A stretch of 51,249 nucleotides of DNA from Rhodovibrio sp. (GCA_007127165.1 SKZV01000202.1:1-51249), one strand, 5' to 3'. Positions 1 to 8,708 are shown, counted from the first letter of the stretch. The notes: generated by a model not told the origin, from the letters alone. Numbers and translations are program-made.

Positions 1-450
1 CCGATTTTCGGGCAGCCGCTGGAGCATATCTCGCTCGCCCGGCTGCTGGCGCAGCTCTTCAAACTCAGCGAATCGTTTCAGATGGAGGTTCAGCCGCAAC
101 TTCTGCTGCTCCAGAAGAACATGATGATGTCGGAGGGGGTCAGCCGCTCGCTGCGGCCGGAACTGAACATCTGGACTCTGGCGGAACCGCTCACCATACA
201 GTGGATACGCGAAAACAGAGGCCCCGAAGCCCGCATCGCCGATACGGCGCACCATGTCGCCACCTTCGCTAAGCGCCTGCCGAAAACGCTCTCCCGGATC
301 GAGCAAATCGTCGAGGACGTCCACGAGCGCGGCCTTCGGCTGGACGCCGGAGCCGCCGGAGAACGCCGCGACGGTTGGGTGAAGCTGGCGGTCTTCCTGG
401 GGGCTACGGGTTTCGGCCTGGGTCTGGCAGCGCTCGTGCTGGCGCTTTAG
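1..450 (+). CDS. ubiB: UbiB-family ubiquinone biosynthesis protein, C-terminal part (truncated by window edge)
   Basis: The frame is open from base 1, so only the last 149 residues are visible. They match the C-terminal part of the UbiB/ADCK atypical-kinase family: the stretch around LARLLAQLFK, then QPQLLLLQKN followed by a Glu-Gly-Val turn and Leu-Asn-Ile-Trp is characteristic. The protein ends in a hydrophobic helix (about the last 20 residues, GATGFGLGLAALVLAL), the usual membrane anchor of UbiB. The family supports ubiquinone biosynthesis at the inner membrane through an ATPase-type activity. The catalytic kinase core lies upstream of the window. In alphaproteobacteria ubiB commonly precedes coaBC and dut, as it does here. 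Confidence 0.9.
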   Translation, partial: PIFGQPLEHISLARLLAQLFKLSESFQMEVQPQLLLLQKNMMMSEGVSRSLRPELNIWTLAEPLTIQWIRENRGPEARIADTAHHVATFAKRLPKTLSRIEQIVEDVHERGLRLDAGAAGERRDGWVKLAVFLGATGFGLGLAALVLAL

Positions 451-563
451 CGCGCCGGGGCTTTAAAGGGTCACCACTCCCGTCTACAGGTGCGGCTTGC
501 CACGGCGCGTGCGCATCATTACCTTATCTACGTGCGTCACCCGTAAAATAATGTGAATTGCCG

Positions 564-1784
564 ATGCTGACCGGAAAAAGAATCCTCCTGATCGTTACCG
601 GCGGAATCGCCGCGTACAAAAGTCTCGAGGCGATCCGTAGGCTGCGCGAGCGCGGCGCCAGCGTGCGATGCCTCCTGACGCGCTCAGGAGCGCAGTTCGT
701 CACGCCGCTCTCCTTGCAGGCGGTCAGCGAGCAGAAGGTCTACAGTGACCTGTTTTCCCTCACCGACGAATCCGAGATGGGCCACATCCAGTTGAGCCGC
801 GACGCCGACCTGCTGCTGGTCGCGCCCGCAACGGCCGACATCCTGGCCCGGATGACCCACGGATTGGCCGACGATCTTGCGACGACGGCGCTGCTCGCGA
901 CCGACAAGGAAATCATGGTGGCCCCGGCGATGAACGTGCGGATGTGGGAGCACCTGGCCACGCGGGAGAATCTTGCAACACTGCGCAAACGCGGCGTGCA
1001 CGTCGTCGGGCCGAACGCCGGCTCGATGGCCTGTGGCGAGTTCGGCGAGGGCCGGATGGCGGAGCCGGACGAGATCGTTGCGGCAGTGGAACGATATTTT
1101 TCGGCGGACGCGCCGCTGGCCGGACGGCGGGCGCTCGTCACCAGCGGACCGACCCACGAGCCGATCGACCCGGTGCGCTACATCGCCAACCGCTCCAGCG
1201 GACGGCAAGGGCACGCAATCGCGGCGGCGCTGGCGCGGCTGGGCGCGGAAACCACGCTGGTGAGCGGCCCGACCGCCCTTCCCGACCCGGAAGGCGTACA
1301 GGTGGTTCGCGTCGAGTCGGCGGCGCAAATGCTGGCGGCCTGCGAAGCTGCGCTTCCGGTGGAGATCGCGGTCTGCGCGGCGGCTGTCAGCGACTGGCGG
1401 CTTGCTGCCTCGGCGAACCAAAAGATGAAGCGCGAGGGCCGCGACGCCCTGACGCTGGAGCTGTCGCAGAACCCCGATATCCTCGCGACGCTCTCGACGG
1501 CGGGGGCGAGCCGCCCTGCACTGGTCATTGGTTTCGCTGCCGAAACGGAAAAGGTGCTGGAGCACGCGCGGCAAAAACGCGCGCGCAAGGGCTGCGACTG
1601 GATCGTGGCGAACGACGTCTCGGCGGAAACCGGGACCTTCGGCGGAACCGACAACACGGTGCACTTGATCACCACCGACAGCGACAACCCGGAAAACTGG
1701 CCGCGGCTCTCCAAACACGACGTTGCGGAGCGTCTGGCCCGGCGCATCGCCGACTCCTTTTCCGGCGCGGTGGCGGCGGCATGA
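564..1784 (+). CDS. coaBC: Bifunctional phosphopantothenoylcysteine decarboxylase / phosphopantothenate-cysteine ligase
   Basis: This bifunctional enzyme makes 4'-phosphopantetheine for coenzyme A: the CoaB half couples cysteine to phosphopantothenate with CTP and the CoaC half decarboxylates the product with FMN. The N-terminal flavoprotein half shows VTGGIAAYKS, the HIQLSRDAD segment with the conserved His near residue 74, VAPAMN near 120 and the substrate-flap ACGEFGEGRM near 157. The CoaB half shows TSGPTHEPIDPVRYI, NRSSG and the K-M-K-R element. Length, 406 residues, is normal. A TTG lies two codons upstream; I prefer ATG at 564. The stop overlaps the dut start as ATGA, indicating translational coupling. 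Confidence 0.95.
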   Translation: MLTGKRILLIVTGGIAAYKSLEAIRRLRERGASVRCLLTRSGAQFVTPLSLQAVSEQKVYSDLFSLTDESEMGHIQLSRDADLLLVAPATADILARMTHGLADDLATTALLATDKEIMVAPAMNVRMWEHLATRENLATLRKRGVHVVGPNAGSMACGEFGEGRMAEPDEIVAAVERYFSADAPLAGRRALVTSGPTHEPIDPVRYIANRSSGRQGHAIAAALARLGAETTLVSGPTALPDPEGVQVVRVESAAQMLAACEAALPVEIAVCAAAVSDWRLAASANQKMKREGRDALTLELSQNPDILATLSTAGASRPALVIGFAAETEKVLEHARQKRARKGCDWIVANDVSAETGTFGGTDNTVHLITTDSDNPENWPRLSKHDVAERLARRIADSFSGAVAAA

Positions 1785-2314
1785 ACGCGGCGCGCGGCCG
1801 CGAGGCGGGGGAGGATAGGCTGGAGGTGCCGCTGCGGCGTCTGGAGCACGCGCGCGACCTCGACCCGCCGCGCCTCGCCACGGCGGACAGCTCAGGACTT
1901 GACCTGCTGGCGGCCGTCGAGGCGGCGCAGGTGATCGAACCGGGCGGCCGGGCGTTGATCGGCAGTGGCATTGCCATCGCCTTGCCCCGTGGTTACGAGG
2001 CGCAGGTGCGCCCGCGCTCCGGCCTTGCCTTGAAGCACGGCGTGACGGTTTTGAACGCCCCCGGAACGATCGATGCGGACTACCGCGGCGAAATCGGCGT
2101 CATCCTGATCAACCTCGGGGATGCGCCCTTCACCGTGGAGCGCGGCCAACGCATCGCTCAGCTTGTGATCGCCCCGGTCACGCAGGCCCGCCTGATTCCG
2201 GTCGCGGTGCTGCCGGACAGCCTGCGCGGCGAAGGCGGATTCGGCTCCACCGGGGTCGGCGCGATTGCTGAATCCCGCGACGAAACCATCGACGAAGGAA
2301 CGGAACGGAGCTGA
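1781..2314 (+). CDS. dut: dUTP diphosphatase (dUTPase)
   Basis: It hydrolyses dUTP to dUMP and pyrophosphate, which keeps uracil out of DNA and supplies dTMP synthesis. All five trimeric dUTPase motifs are visible in order: SSGLDLLAA, RSGLALKHGV, GTIDADYRGEIGV, RIAQLVI and the C-terminal phosphate-covering arm RGEGGFGSTG. The protein is 177 residues, with an N-terminal extension of about 30 residues and a 15-residue acidic tail beyond the arm. The start ATG overlaps the coaBC stop by four bases, so the two are almost certainly cotranscribed, a common alphaproteobacterial arrangement. The frame stays open far upstream inside coaBC, but that extension is only a shadow. Confidence 0.95.
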   Translation: MNAARGREAGEDRLEVPLRRLEHARDLDPPRLATADSSGLDLLAAVEAAQVIEPGGRALIGSGIAIALPRGYEAQVRPRSGLALKHGVTVLNAPGTIDADYRGEIGVILINLGDAPFTVERGQRIAQLVIAPVTQARLIPVAVLPDSLRGEGGFGSTGVGAIAESRDETIDEGTERS

Positions 2315-2315
2315 T

Positions 2316-2771
2316 ATGCTGCGCCTTTCGAAGAAGCTGCTCTTTGCCATCGAAGCGGTGGTGGATATCGCCTACAACGCTGGGCCGGGCCCCGTGCGCT
2401 CCAGCGAGATTTCCCGCCGCCAAGGCATTCCCCGCCGCTACCTGGAGCAGGTGCTCCAGCAACTGGTGCACCACGGCGTTCTGGCCGGGCAGCGCGGGCC
2501 GCGCGGCGGCTATCGTCTCGCGCGCGAACGAAGGCGGATAACCGTGGGCGAAATCATCCGCGTCGTCCGCCAGTTGGAAGGCGCCTCCGATCCGATCGTG
2601 GAGGAGTCCGGCAGCGAGATTGGCCGCGACGTGGTCCGTCCGATCTGGGCCGGGATTCAAGACGAGATGATGCAACGCTTCGACGCCATGACGATTGAGG
2701 AGCTGTGCGATACTGCGCGGCGCAAGGGCATCAAATCCGAGGCCGTGCAGGTGCCGGACTTTTCGATCTAG
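2316..2771 (+). CDS. Rrf2-family transcriptional regulator, lacking the Fe-S cysteines
   Basis: A 151-residue winged-helix regulator of the Rrf2 family: LSKKLLFAIEAVVDIAY, a recognition helix near residues 38-52 (IPRRYLEQVLQQLVHHG), the wing GPRGGYRLAR and the dimer helix after ITVGEIIRVV are typical. IscR and NsrR bind an iron-sulfur cluster with three cysteines near residues 90-110; here the only cysteine is Cys131 near the C terminus, so a cluster is unlikely. This resembles cysteine-metabolism regulators such as CymR and fits its position one gene upstream of cysK. It begins one base after the dut stop. Regulation of cysK is inferred from position. Confidence 0.9.
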   Translation: MLRLSKKLLFAIEAVVDIAYNAGPGPVRSSEISRRQGIPRRYLEQVLQQLVHHGVLAGQRGPRGGYRLARERRRITVGEIIRVVRQLEGASDPIVEESGSEIGRDVVRPIWAGIQDEMMQRFDAMTIEELCDTARRKGIKSEAVQVPDFSI

Positions 2772-2871
2772 ATGTGACGATCTCGAGCTGCGCGAAACGA
2801 ACCGAGAGCGCCATGGGGTTCTCACGTCCCGGGGAAATCGTTCGCCCAAGACAAACCACTCGTTGTCGCTC

Positions 2872-2954
2872 GTCGGATTTCCGACTAGATCTTGGCGAGC
2901 GCACGGGCCGTTGAAAAACCGTCGACGTCGAGCAAACGTCCCCTCGAGCAAACG
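2872..2954 (+). promoter_or_regulatory. Candidate operator region upstream of cysK
   Basis: The spacer between the Rrf2 regulator and cysK holds a perfect 6-bp inverted repeat with a 2-bp centre (GTCGGA-TT-TCCGAC, 2872-2885) and two exact direct copies of TCGAGCAAACG at 2928-2938 and 2944-2954, sixteen bases apart. The second copy abuts the ribosome-binding site. The repeats are seen directly; that the adjacent Rrf2 protein binds them is inference. Confidence 0.35.
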
Positions 2955-2968
2955 CAAGGAGAGCCGCG

Positions 2969-3958
2969 ATGCCGGAAAGCCCCGATGAAAAGCAGCCGTC
3001 CATAGAGGTCGCGCCGGAGTTCCGCGGGCGCATCTACGACTCCGTGCTCGACACCATCGGCGCGACGCCGTTGATCCGCCTGTCCCGGATCAGGCAGCGC
3101 CATAAGGTGGGCGCCGATATTGTCGGGAAGTGCGAGTTCTATAACCCGCTTTCATCGGTGAAGGATCGTATCGGCTTGGCAATGATCGAGGCGCTGGAGG
3201 CCGAGGGGCGGATCGAAAAGGATACCGTGATCGTCGAGCCGACGTCGGGCAACACCGGGATAGCCCTTGCTTTCGTGTGCGCCGCCAAGGGCTATCGCCT
3301 GATTCTCACCATGCCCGAAACGATGTCGGTGGAACGGCGCAAAATGCTGCGGCTGATGGGCGCGGAGCTAGTGCTGACCGACGGGGCGCACGGGATGCGC
3401 GGCGCGGTTCAAAAGGCCGAGCAGCTTCTGGCCGACCTGCCGAAGGCCGTGATGCCGCAGCAGTTCCGGAATCCCGCCAACCCGGAAATCCACCGCCAGA
3501 CGACGGCTGAGGAGATCTGGCGCGATACTGCCGGACAGGTCGATGTCGTGATCTCCGGCGTCGGCACCGGCGGGACCTTGACAGGCGTGGGTTCCGTGTT
3601 GAAGGCGCGCAAGCCCGGCCTGCAAATGATCGCGGTGGAGCCTGAGGACAGCCCCGTCCTCTCCGGCGGACAGCCGGGGCCGCACAAGATTCAGGGGATC
3701 GGCGCGGGCTTCATTCCGGAAATCCTGGATACCGACCAGATCGACGAGGTGATACGCATCGGCAACGATACCGCCTTCGCCTGCTCGCGGGAGTTGGCGG
3801 CGCTGGAGGGCGTGACGGTCGGCATCTCCTCCGGCGCGGCTGTCGCGGCGGCGGTGGAACTGGGCCAGCGCCCGGAGATGGCCGGAAAGATGATCGTGGC
3901 AATCTTGCCATCCGGTGCGGAACGCTATCTCAGCACGCCGCTGTTCGAGGGAATGTAG
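2969..3958 (+). CDS. cysK: Cysteine synthase A (O-acetylserine sulfhydrylase)
   Basis: A PLP enzyme that joins O-acetylserine and sulfide to give cysteine. The PLP lysine is Lys65 in [11 protein letters not shown]; the substrate loop TSGNTG is at 92-97 and the phosphate-binding loop [10 protein letters not shown] at 197-206. QGIGAGFIP and the serine in ISSGAA that contacts the PLP ring nitrogen are also present. At 329 residues it is slightly long because of an N-terminal extension of about 20 residues. An AGGAG ribosome-binding site (2956-2962) precedes ATG 2969. It follows the Rrf2 regulator after a 197-bp spacer containing candidate operators, and converges on the LOV gene with only 8 bp between stops. 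Confidence 0.95.
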   Translation: MPESPDEKQPSIEVAPEFRGRIYDSVLDTIGATPLIRLSRIRQRHKVGADIVGKCEFYNPLSSVKDRIGLAMIEALEAEGRIEKDTVIVEPTSGNTGIALAFVCAAKGYRLILTMPETMSVERRKMLRLMGAELVLTDGAHGMRGAVQKAEQLLADLPKAVMPQQFRNPANPEIHRQTTAEEIWRDTAGQVDVVISGVGTGGTLTGVGSVLKARKPGLQMIAVEPEDSPVLSGGQPGPHKIQGIGAGFIPEILDTDQIDEVIRIGNDTAFACSRELAALEGVTVGISSGAAVAAAVELGQRPEMAGKMIVAILPSGAERYLSTPLFEGM

Positions 3959-3966
3959 ACACCGCC

Positions 3967-4374
3967 TCAGTCCGACGGGCGGTCCCAAAATGGACCGCGC
4001 CGCACCTCGCTCTTCGGAATCGGGTTCTGCACTCCGATAAAGCTGTCCGCCTTCCCATCCTTGAAGGTGGCGCGGATGCGCAGACGGTTCCAGAAGGGCG
4101 TGCCGTCCTTACGGTAGTTCAGGATGTCGATGGTCATGCCACGGCACTCGGTAACGGCCTGGCGGAGCGCGGCGATATCCTCCGGATCGGTCTCCGGCCC
4201 CTGCATGAACCGGCAGTTGCGGCCCAGGATCTCGGATTCCGAATAGCCGGTATAGGTCAGGAAGAACTCCGTGGCGTAGACAATCGGATTGTCGTGCTGC
4301 CCCGGATCCGTCACAAGGCAGCACCGTCGCGCCTCTTGATCGGTAATTCGGTTGATCGCTTTCGATAGTGACAT
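3967..4374 (-). CDS. Short LOV (blue-light photoreceptor) protein
   Basis: A stand-alone PAS/LOV domain of 135 residues. The LOV signature GRNCRFMQ (51-58) contains Cys54, the residue that forms a covalent adduct with FMN under blue light. The other FMN contacts are at the expected spacing: Arg55, Gln58, Asn86 in LNYRKDG, Asn96 in FWN and Gln116 in IGVQNP. No kinase, HTH or cyclase domain follows; only about 19 residues remain, so it is a short LOV protein that would signal through dimerisation or a partner. The frame can be extended to 4500, but that stretch is translated repeat DNA, so I chose ATG at 4374. Partner and output are unknown. Confidence 0.9.
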   Translation of the reverse strand: MSLSKAINRITDQEARRCCLVTDPGQHDNPIVYATEFFLTYTGYSESEILGRNCRFMQGPETDPEDIAALRQAVTECRGMTIDILNYRKDGTPFWNRLRIRATFKDGKADSFIGVQNPIPKSEVRRGPFWDRPSD

Positions 4375-4414
4375 GTCGAGTCTCGAGTCCTTGCAGAAAA
4401 ACCGAACAGCGGCC

Positions 4415-4520
4415 CTAGAGCGCATTTCGTTCCGATTGAATCGGAACGGCGCTCTAGATTCTTGTTTTTGCGCATTTTCTAGCGGCGAACCGGTGTCCAC
4501 TTCGCCGGAAAATGCTCTAG
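4415..4520. repeat. 106-bp composite palindromic repeat, two nested hairpins
   Basis: Two adjacent dyad symmetries make one element. The first (4415-4457) has outer arms CTAGAGCGC/GCGCTCTAG and inner arms GTTCCGAT/ATCGGAAC around TGA. The second (4472-4515) has arms GCATTTTC/GAAAATGC around GGCGAA/TTCGCC. The element ends in CTAG at 4517-4520. It resembles the short intergenic palindromic repeats scattered through many alphaproteobacterial genomes (from memory, not a search). A partial copy lies at 51067-51146. It sits between the LOV gene and cobD and is not protein coding. Confidence 0.85.
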
Positions 4521-4636
4521 CCTTGTCGATTTCAGTCTCACAAGTGGTAACCGCCTATTCAAGGAGATTTAAGCTACCCCTTTATTGTTAGCCCTCACTG
4601 CCGCTCGCAAACGTACCCGCTCCCTGGATTTTGCGG

Positions 4637-5626
4637 CTATACCGCCTGACGCAGCAGCACGATGGCGGCGACTATCCCTGCGTTGATCAGGCAGCCGACG
4701 GCGAATAGGCCCAGCGCGCGTTTCAACTCGCGAGGCCCCGGTGCGGCGACCGGGGAGATCGAGGCGTCGGCGCGGGCCGCCAGCGTCAACGCACCGCCCA
4801 GAGCGGCCACCGACCAGGAACGGCCCGGACGAAGCCGCCGCAGGGCGCGCAACGGCTTCGTCGTGGGAATGAAAACTGCCGCGAAGGTCAGGAGAAGGCC
4901 CGCTATTTTGTCCGGGATCCATTGCAGCGCGGCATCGAGGCGCACTGCCGGAAAGGCGAAGTCACCCTCGCTCGCGGGCGTATAACCGCCACCGCCCGGC
5001 CGGTTGCCGGTGGCGACGACGCTCGCGGTCGAGCGTACCGCCTGTTGCAGGAGAACGCCGGGCAGGCCGAGCAGCACGTACCAGAACACCGGGGCCACCA
5101 CTCCCGCGGTGAACCGCTGCGCCAGTCCCTGCAGTGCCGCCAGGGCCAAACCGCGCGCGTCCAGCGCGTCGAGCCGCTGCGGATCGAGCATCTCCCCGGC
5201 CAGCGGGCGCAGATGTTCGCGCGCGCCGGTCACATCTTCGGCCTTCAGCGACTCGGCCACGCGCGCCGCCTGCCGTCCGCTGCCGCGCTGGCTCACCATT
5301 GCGATCAACAGGAAAACCTCCACAACCCAGACGAAGTGCAGCAAATTGCGCAGCCATGCGATCAGCACCCCAACCACCGCCGCCGCGACGGCAAGCGTCA
5401 GTACCGTCACCGCGCCACGGACGATCAAGTCCTTCCGCGCTCGCTGCGGCCGGTTCAGGCGCAGTTCCAGCGCCCGCGCGGCGCGCGCCATGACTCCGCG
5501 CGGATGCGGCACGCGCGGCAGCCGGGCGATGATGTCTCCGGCATAAGCCTCGATGGCCAGCGCGGCGAGCAACAGAAACAGCGGATCGGTGGCGCCGAAG
5601 GCCCCGACGGATGGAAGGAAATCCAT
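4637..5626 (-). CDS. cobD: CobD/CbiB-family cobalamin biosynthesis membrane protein
   Basis: Homologous to CobD/CbiB, the integral inner-membrane enzyme that attaches aminopropanol (phosphate) to adenosylcobyric acid in vitamin B12 synthesis. The 329-residue protein starts with PLFLLLAALAIEAYAGD, where family members have a conserved L-D-x-x-x-G-D turn, and continues through several hydrophobic segments (about 70-105, 165-195, 230-250 and 305-327). The motifs HFVWVVEVFLLIAM and WIPDKIAGLLLTFAA are in the family style, the latter replacing the usual P-D-R-L-x-A. No other cobalamin genes are present nearby, so it stands apart from any cob operon. A divergent paralogue with an altered role cannot be excluded. 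Confidence 0.75.
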   Translation of the reverse strand: MDFLPSVGAFGATDPLFLLLAALAIEAYAGDIIARLPRVPHPRGVMARAARALELRLNRPQRARKDLIVRGAVTVLTLAVAAAVVGVLIAWLRNLLHFVWVVEVFLLIAMVSQRGSGRQAARVAESLKAEDVTGAREHLRPLAGEMLDPQRLDALDARGLALAALQGLAQRFTAGVVAPVFWYVLLGLPGVLLQQAVRSTASVVATGNRPGGGGYTPASEGDFAFPAVRLDAALQWIPDKIAGLLLTFAAVFIPTTKPLRALRRLRPGRSWSVAALGGALTLAARADASISPVAAPGPRELKRALGLFAVGCLINAGIVAAIVLLRQAV

Positions 5627-5801
5627 GGTCCGGTAGGTTCCTCGATACTTTTTCGGGCGCGGGCAAGGCCCCCGGCTAGGTTTGTCGACTGCTTGTTACA
5701 CGCGCGCGCCGTGTCCTCAAAGAGCCGACTTGCCCCGAAGTGGCGCAAGGATCGCTCGTCGTGGAGGCATAGGAAGCCGAACCGGCTTTGATTACAGTCC
5801 C

Positions 5802-8456
5802 TTAACGCACTCCGCCCCCGCCGCCGCCGTCCCCGCCGCCGTCCCCACCGCCGACGCCGCCTTCGCCCAGTTCGCTTCGCTGCGCCCCGCCGCCCGCGGG
5901 ACGCGGCGTTTCGGCGTAACCGCCGTCCGCCTCGCTGTGGCGCGGAGCCTCCTGGTCCTCGGCGATTCGTTCGCGGCGATCCTCCAGGCCGGAGCGGATG
6001 TGGATGTCCTGTTGCGGGAAAGAGATCGTGATGCCTTCACGCTTGAAGGTCTCCTCGATGGAGAAGTGAAGATCGCTCGACACGATGAGAAAGAGGTCGG
6101 TTTCCCGGATGAAGCAACGCAGTTCGAAGTTCATCCCGGAGTCGCCGAAGCTGCGGAAGAGCGCCAGCGGCGCCGGAAAGCGCACCACGTCCTTGTTCTG
6201 CTCGGCGCACCGCAGCAGCAACTGCGCGACCTTGTTTGGATCGCTGCCATAGGCGGTGCGGACCCGCACGATGATCCGGGCGACGCGGTCCTTGTGGGTC
6301 CAGTTCGTGACCGCCGTGGTGATCAGATCGGAATTCGGGACGATCACGGAGGAGCGGTCGAAGGTTTCGATCTCGGTGGAGCGCACGGATATGTGCTTGA
6401 CGATGCCCTCGTTGCCGCCCACGACGATCCAGTCGCCGACCTTGATCGGCCGCTCGATCAACAGCAGCAGCCCGGCCACGAAGTTTTCCACCACCGCGCG
6501 CAAGCCGAAGCCGATCCCCACCGACAACGCGCCCGCCACCAGTGCGAGGTTGGTGAAGTCCACCCCCAGGGCCGAAATCGACAGCAGAAGGGCTATCCCA
6601 ACACCGAGGTAGCCCACGCCCGACGCAATGGAATTGCGCGCACCCAAATCCAGCTTCGTGTTCGGCAGAACCTTGTTGGAGAGCCAGCGGCGGAAGGCGT
6701 TGGTGACGATAAGCGCGACGGCGAAGACCAGCGCCGCAGCAACAATATCGAGCAGCGAAATCCTCACCCCGGCGATCTCGATGCCGGAGATGATCTGCCG
6801 GGTCCAAAGCTCCAGCGTCGTTGCGGGAACGCCATAGATCAGAAGCAGCAGGTAGACCAGCGGCACAAAGATCAAGGCATCCACAAGAAGGCCGAGCCAG
6901 AAGAACGTCAGCTTCTGGCTCGCTCCCGAACCCTCCGCCTGCACGCCCGCGCCGGATCGACGGGCCGGCTTCAGCCAGCGCAGAAGCAAGCGGTCGATGA
7001 TTTCGTGCGCGGCGAGACGCAGGAGCAGCGCCAAGCCGATCAGGGCGATCGTGATCACGATGCGGGTTTGCGCGAAGTAGGCAAGCCGGCTGTAGCCCAC
7101 CAGCGCGGCTATCGGGGCCAGCAGGACCACAAAGCGTAGGAGCCCCCGTATCCGGTCGAACCAAGGTCCCTCCCGCTGCTCGGACGACGGCTCGCCCTCT
7201 CCCGCTTCCGGAGCGGCGGCGTCGGGCTCGCCCTCCGGTTCCTCCGAATCGGGAGCCGAAGCGGCCCAGTACTCCGGCCGCAACGCCCAGACCAGCAACG
7301 CCGCCAGAAGTAAGGTCTGCACCAGGAAGAACACCGACTCCAGTTCCGGTGTAAGGCGGCCCGAGAAGTAAGCGGTTACCAGCAGGACCCCGCCCAGCGC
7401 CATGACAGCCGCAATCGCTCGAATCGCGTAAAGCAGGCTCCATACGCCGCCTTGTTCGACCGGCAGAATGCGCCACTCGACTTGCCGGGGCGAGAGCGAC
7501 GCGCGCGCGAGCCCCGCCACCACCAGGAACGCCGAGACGCCCACCGCAGTGGCGTAGATCAGCACGGCGAATAGCCCGGTCAGCAGCTCGAAGAAGTAGA
7601 GCCCTCCCACGACGAACGCGATGATGACCGCCGGAACCACCGCGTTCGCCACGCCGTCCGCCATCGCCGCCAATAGCCGCCGCGCATAACTCGGATGATC
7701 CTCGCCGGATATCCGGCCACAGGTGCGCACAATCCACCGGCGCAGTGGCCAACCGATCAAAAGGCCGATGACGGGCAAGGCAAGAAAGACCCAAAGACCG
7801 CGCCAGGGGTGCTCCAACGTCTCCTGACGTTCCTCCCACCACGTCAGCGGCGCCCGAATCGTCAGGGCGAGGACGTCGAGGCCGTCGCGCAGTCCCGAAC
7901 GCCAGACCTCCGCACTCACCGGCGGCGGATTGTACTGCAGGACCAAATCGCGAAAGCGCGCCTGCTCCCAGGCGGCCACCTCTTCCAGCAACTCGGTCGC
8001 CCGCACCCGCGCCAGATTGGCTTGGCGCGCACGCCCCTCGATGGTGCTGGCCTGACTGCGCAGACTCTCGCGCAGCTGAGCGATCGTCTCGTCCTCCTCC
8101 GGCTCGCCCGGCGCCGGCGGCGAACCGAGCGCCTCCAATTGCTGCCGGATAGTCGACAGGCGGGCGTTGGCCGTGACTTGCGCCTGCTCGGCATCGGTTA
8201 CGACCTCCTGCAACGCGCGTCTTGCGTCGTTCACGTCCTCCTCGGCGAAATCGGTCTCCAGCCCGCGCTCCGCCTGCTCGATCGCCTCTTCCCACTGCGC
8301 CGCCCGCTCGTCGAAATCCGGCACGCCGTTCGTCTCGGCTGCGAGCGGCGGCGCGAAGAGGCTCAGAGTCAGCAGGACGAAGAGACCGAGGAACGCGAGC
8401 ACACCCCCACGCCCGGCGAGCTTGTCCGGCAAGATTCGAGGCAGGCGGAAACCCAT
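5802..8456 (-). CDS. Large MscS-family mechanosensitive channel
   Basis: An 884-residue MscS/MscK-type channel. A signal peptide (about 1-40, ending near LAAE) precedes a periplasmic coiled-coil-rich region to about residue 200, followed by many membrane helices. The C-terminal pore is canonical: GALSVGIGFGLRAVVENFVAG, then the beta domain IERPIKVGDWIVVGG and VPNSDLITTAVTNW. The periplasmic part resembles DUF3772-type N termini of alphaproteobacterial MscS proteins (from memory). An acidic, Glu/Pro-rich loop lies between membrane blocks, and the last 20 residues are almost all Gly and Asp. Start is uncertain: ATG 8456 gives a clean signal peptide; ATG 8504 is the alternative. Role: relief of osmotic downshock at the inner membrane. 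Confidence 0.9.
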   Translation of the reverse strand: MGFRLPRILPDKLAGRGGVLAFLGLFVLLTLSLFAPPLAAETNGVPDFDERAAQWEEAIEQAERGLETDFAEEDVNDARRALQEVVTDAEQAQVTANARLSTIRQQLEALGSPPAPGEPEEDETIAQLRESLRSQASTIEGRARQANLARVRATELLEEVAAWEQARFRDLVLQYNPPPVSAEVWRSGLRDGLDVLALTIRAPLTWWEERQETLEHPWRGLWVFLALPVIGLLIGWPLRRWIVRTCGRISGEDHPSYARRLLAAMADGVANAVVPAVIIAFVVGGLYFFELLTGLFAVLIYATAVGVSAFLVVAGLARASLSPRQVEWRILPVEQGGVWSLLYAIRAIAAVMALGGVLLVTAYFSGRLTPELESVFFLVQTLLLAALLVWALRPEYWAASAPDSEEPEGEPDAAAPEAGEGEPSSEQREGPWFDRIRGLLRFVVLLAPIAALVGYSRLAYFAQTRIVITIALIGLALLLRLAAHEIIDRLLLRWLKPARRSGAGVQAEGSGASQKLTFFWLGLLVDALIFVPLVYLLLLIYGVPATTLELWTRQIISGIEIAGVRISLLDIVAAALVFAVALIVTNAFRRWLSNKVLPNTKLDLGARNSIASGVGYLGVGIALLLSISALGVDFTNLALVAGALSVGIGFGLRAVVENFVAGLLLLIERPIKVGDWIVVGGNEGIVKHISVRSTEIETFDRSSVIVPNSDLITTAVTNWTHKDRVARIIVRVRTAYGSDPNKVAQLLLRCAEQNKDVVRFPAPLALFRSFGDSGMNFELRCFIRETDLFLIVSSDLHFSIEETFKREGITISFPQQDIHIRSGLEDRRERIAEDQEAPRHSEADGGYAETPRPAGGGAQRSELGEGGVGGGDGGGDGGGGGGVR

Positions 8457-8708
8457 TTGTTCCGGCGGGAAGTAGCCACAATGGGACGACGCGCTGACAG
8501 GCATGGGCTCGACGTGTCCTTCGCTCGAAAAGGGCGGATAGTGCAGGATTGACGCGCAATAGGAAATAAACATGGCGTCGCCAAGGCGTTCGGATGCGAC
8601 ATCCTGTCAAACGCTCGCTTTTTGTTGCGGCGCTTCACCTCGGGCGCGCCTTGGGCTAGCCTTTGCAGCGTTGCAGGTTGCAGCGTCACAAAAAAAGAAG
8701 GTGCCGAA

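Noticed and set aside
944-1780. Upstream extension of the dut frame inside coaBC
   Set aside because: Arg/Gly-rich translation in the wrong frame; dut is explained by ATG 1781 coupled to the coaBC stop.
4375-4500. N-terminal extension of the LOV protein
   Set aside because: The extra 42 residues are translated palindromic repeat DNA; the start at 4374 leaves a clean LOV domain.
6037-8610. An 857-codon minus-strand frame overlapping the MscS channel in another frame
   Set aside because: Arg/Gly/Ala-rich sequence without domains; the in-frame MscS product is unmistakable.
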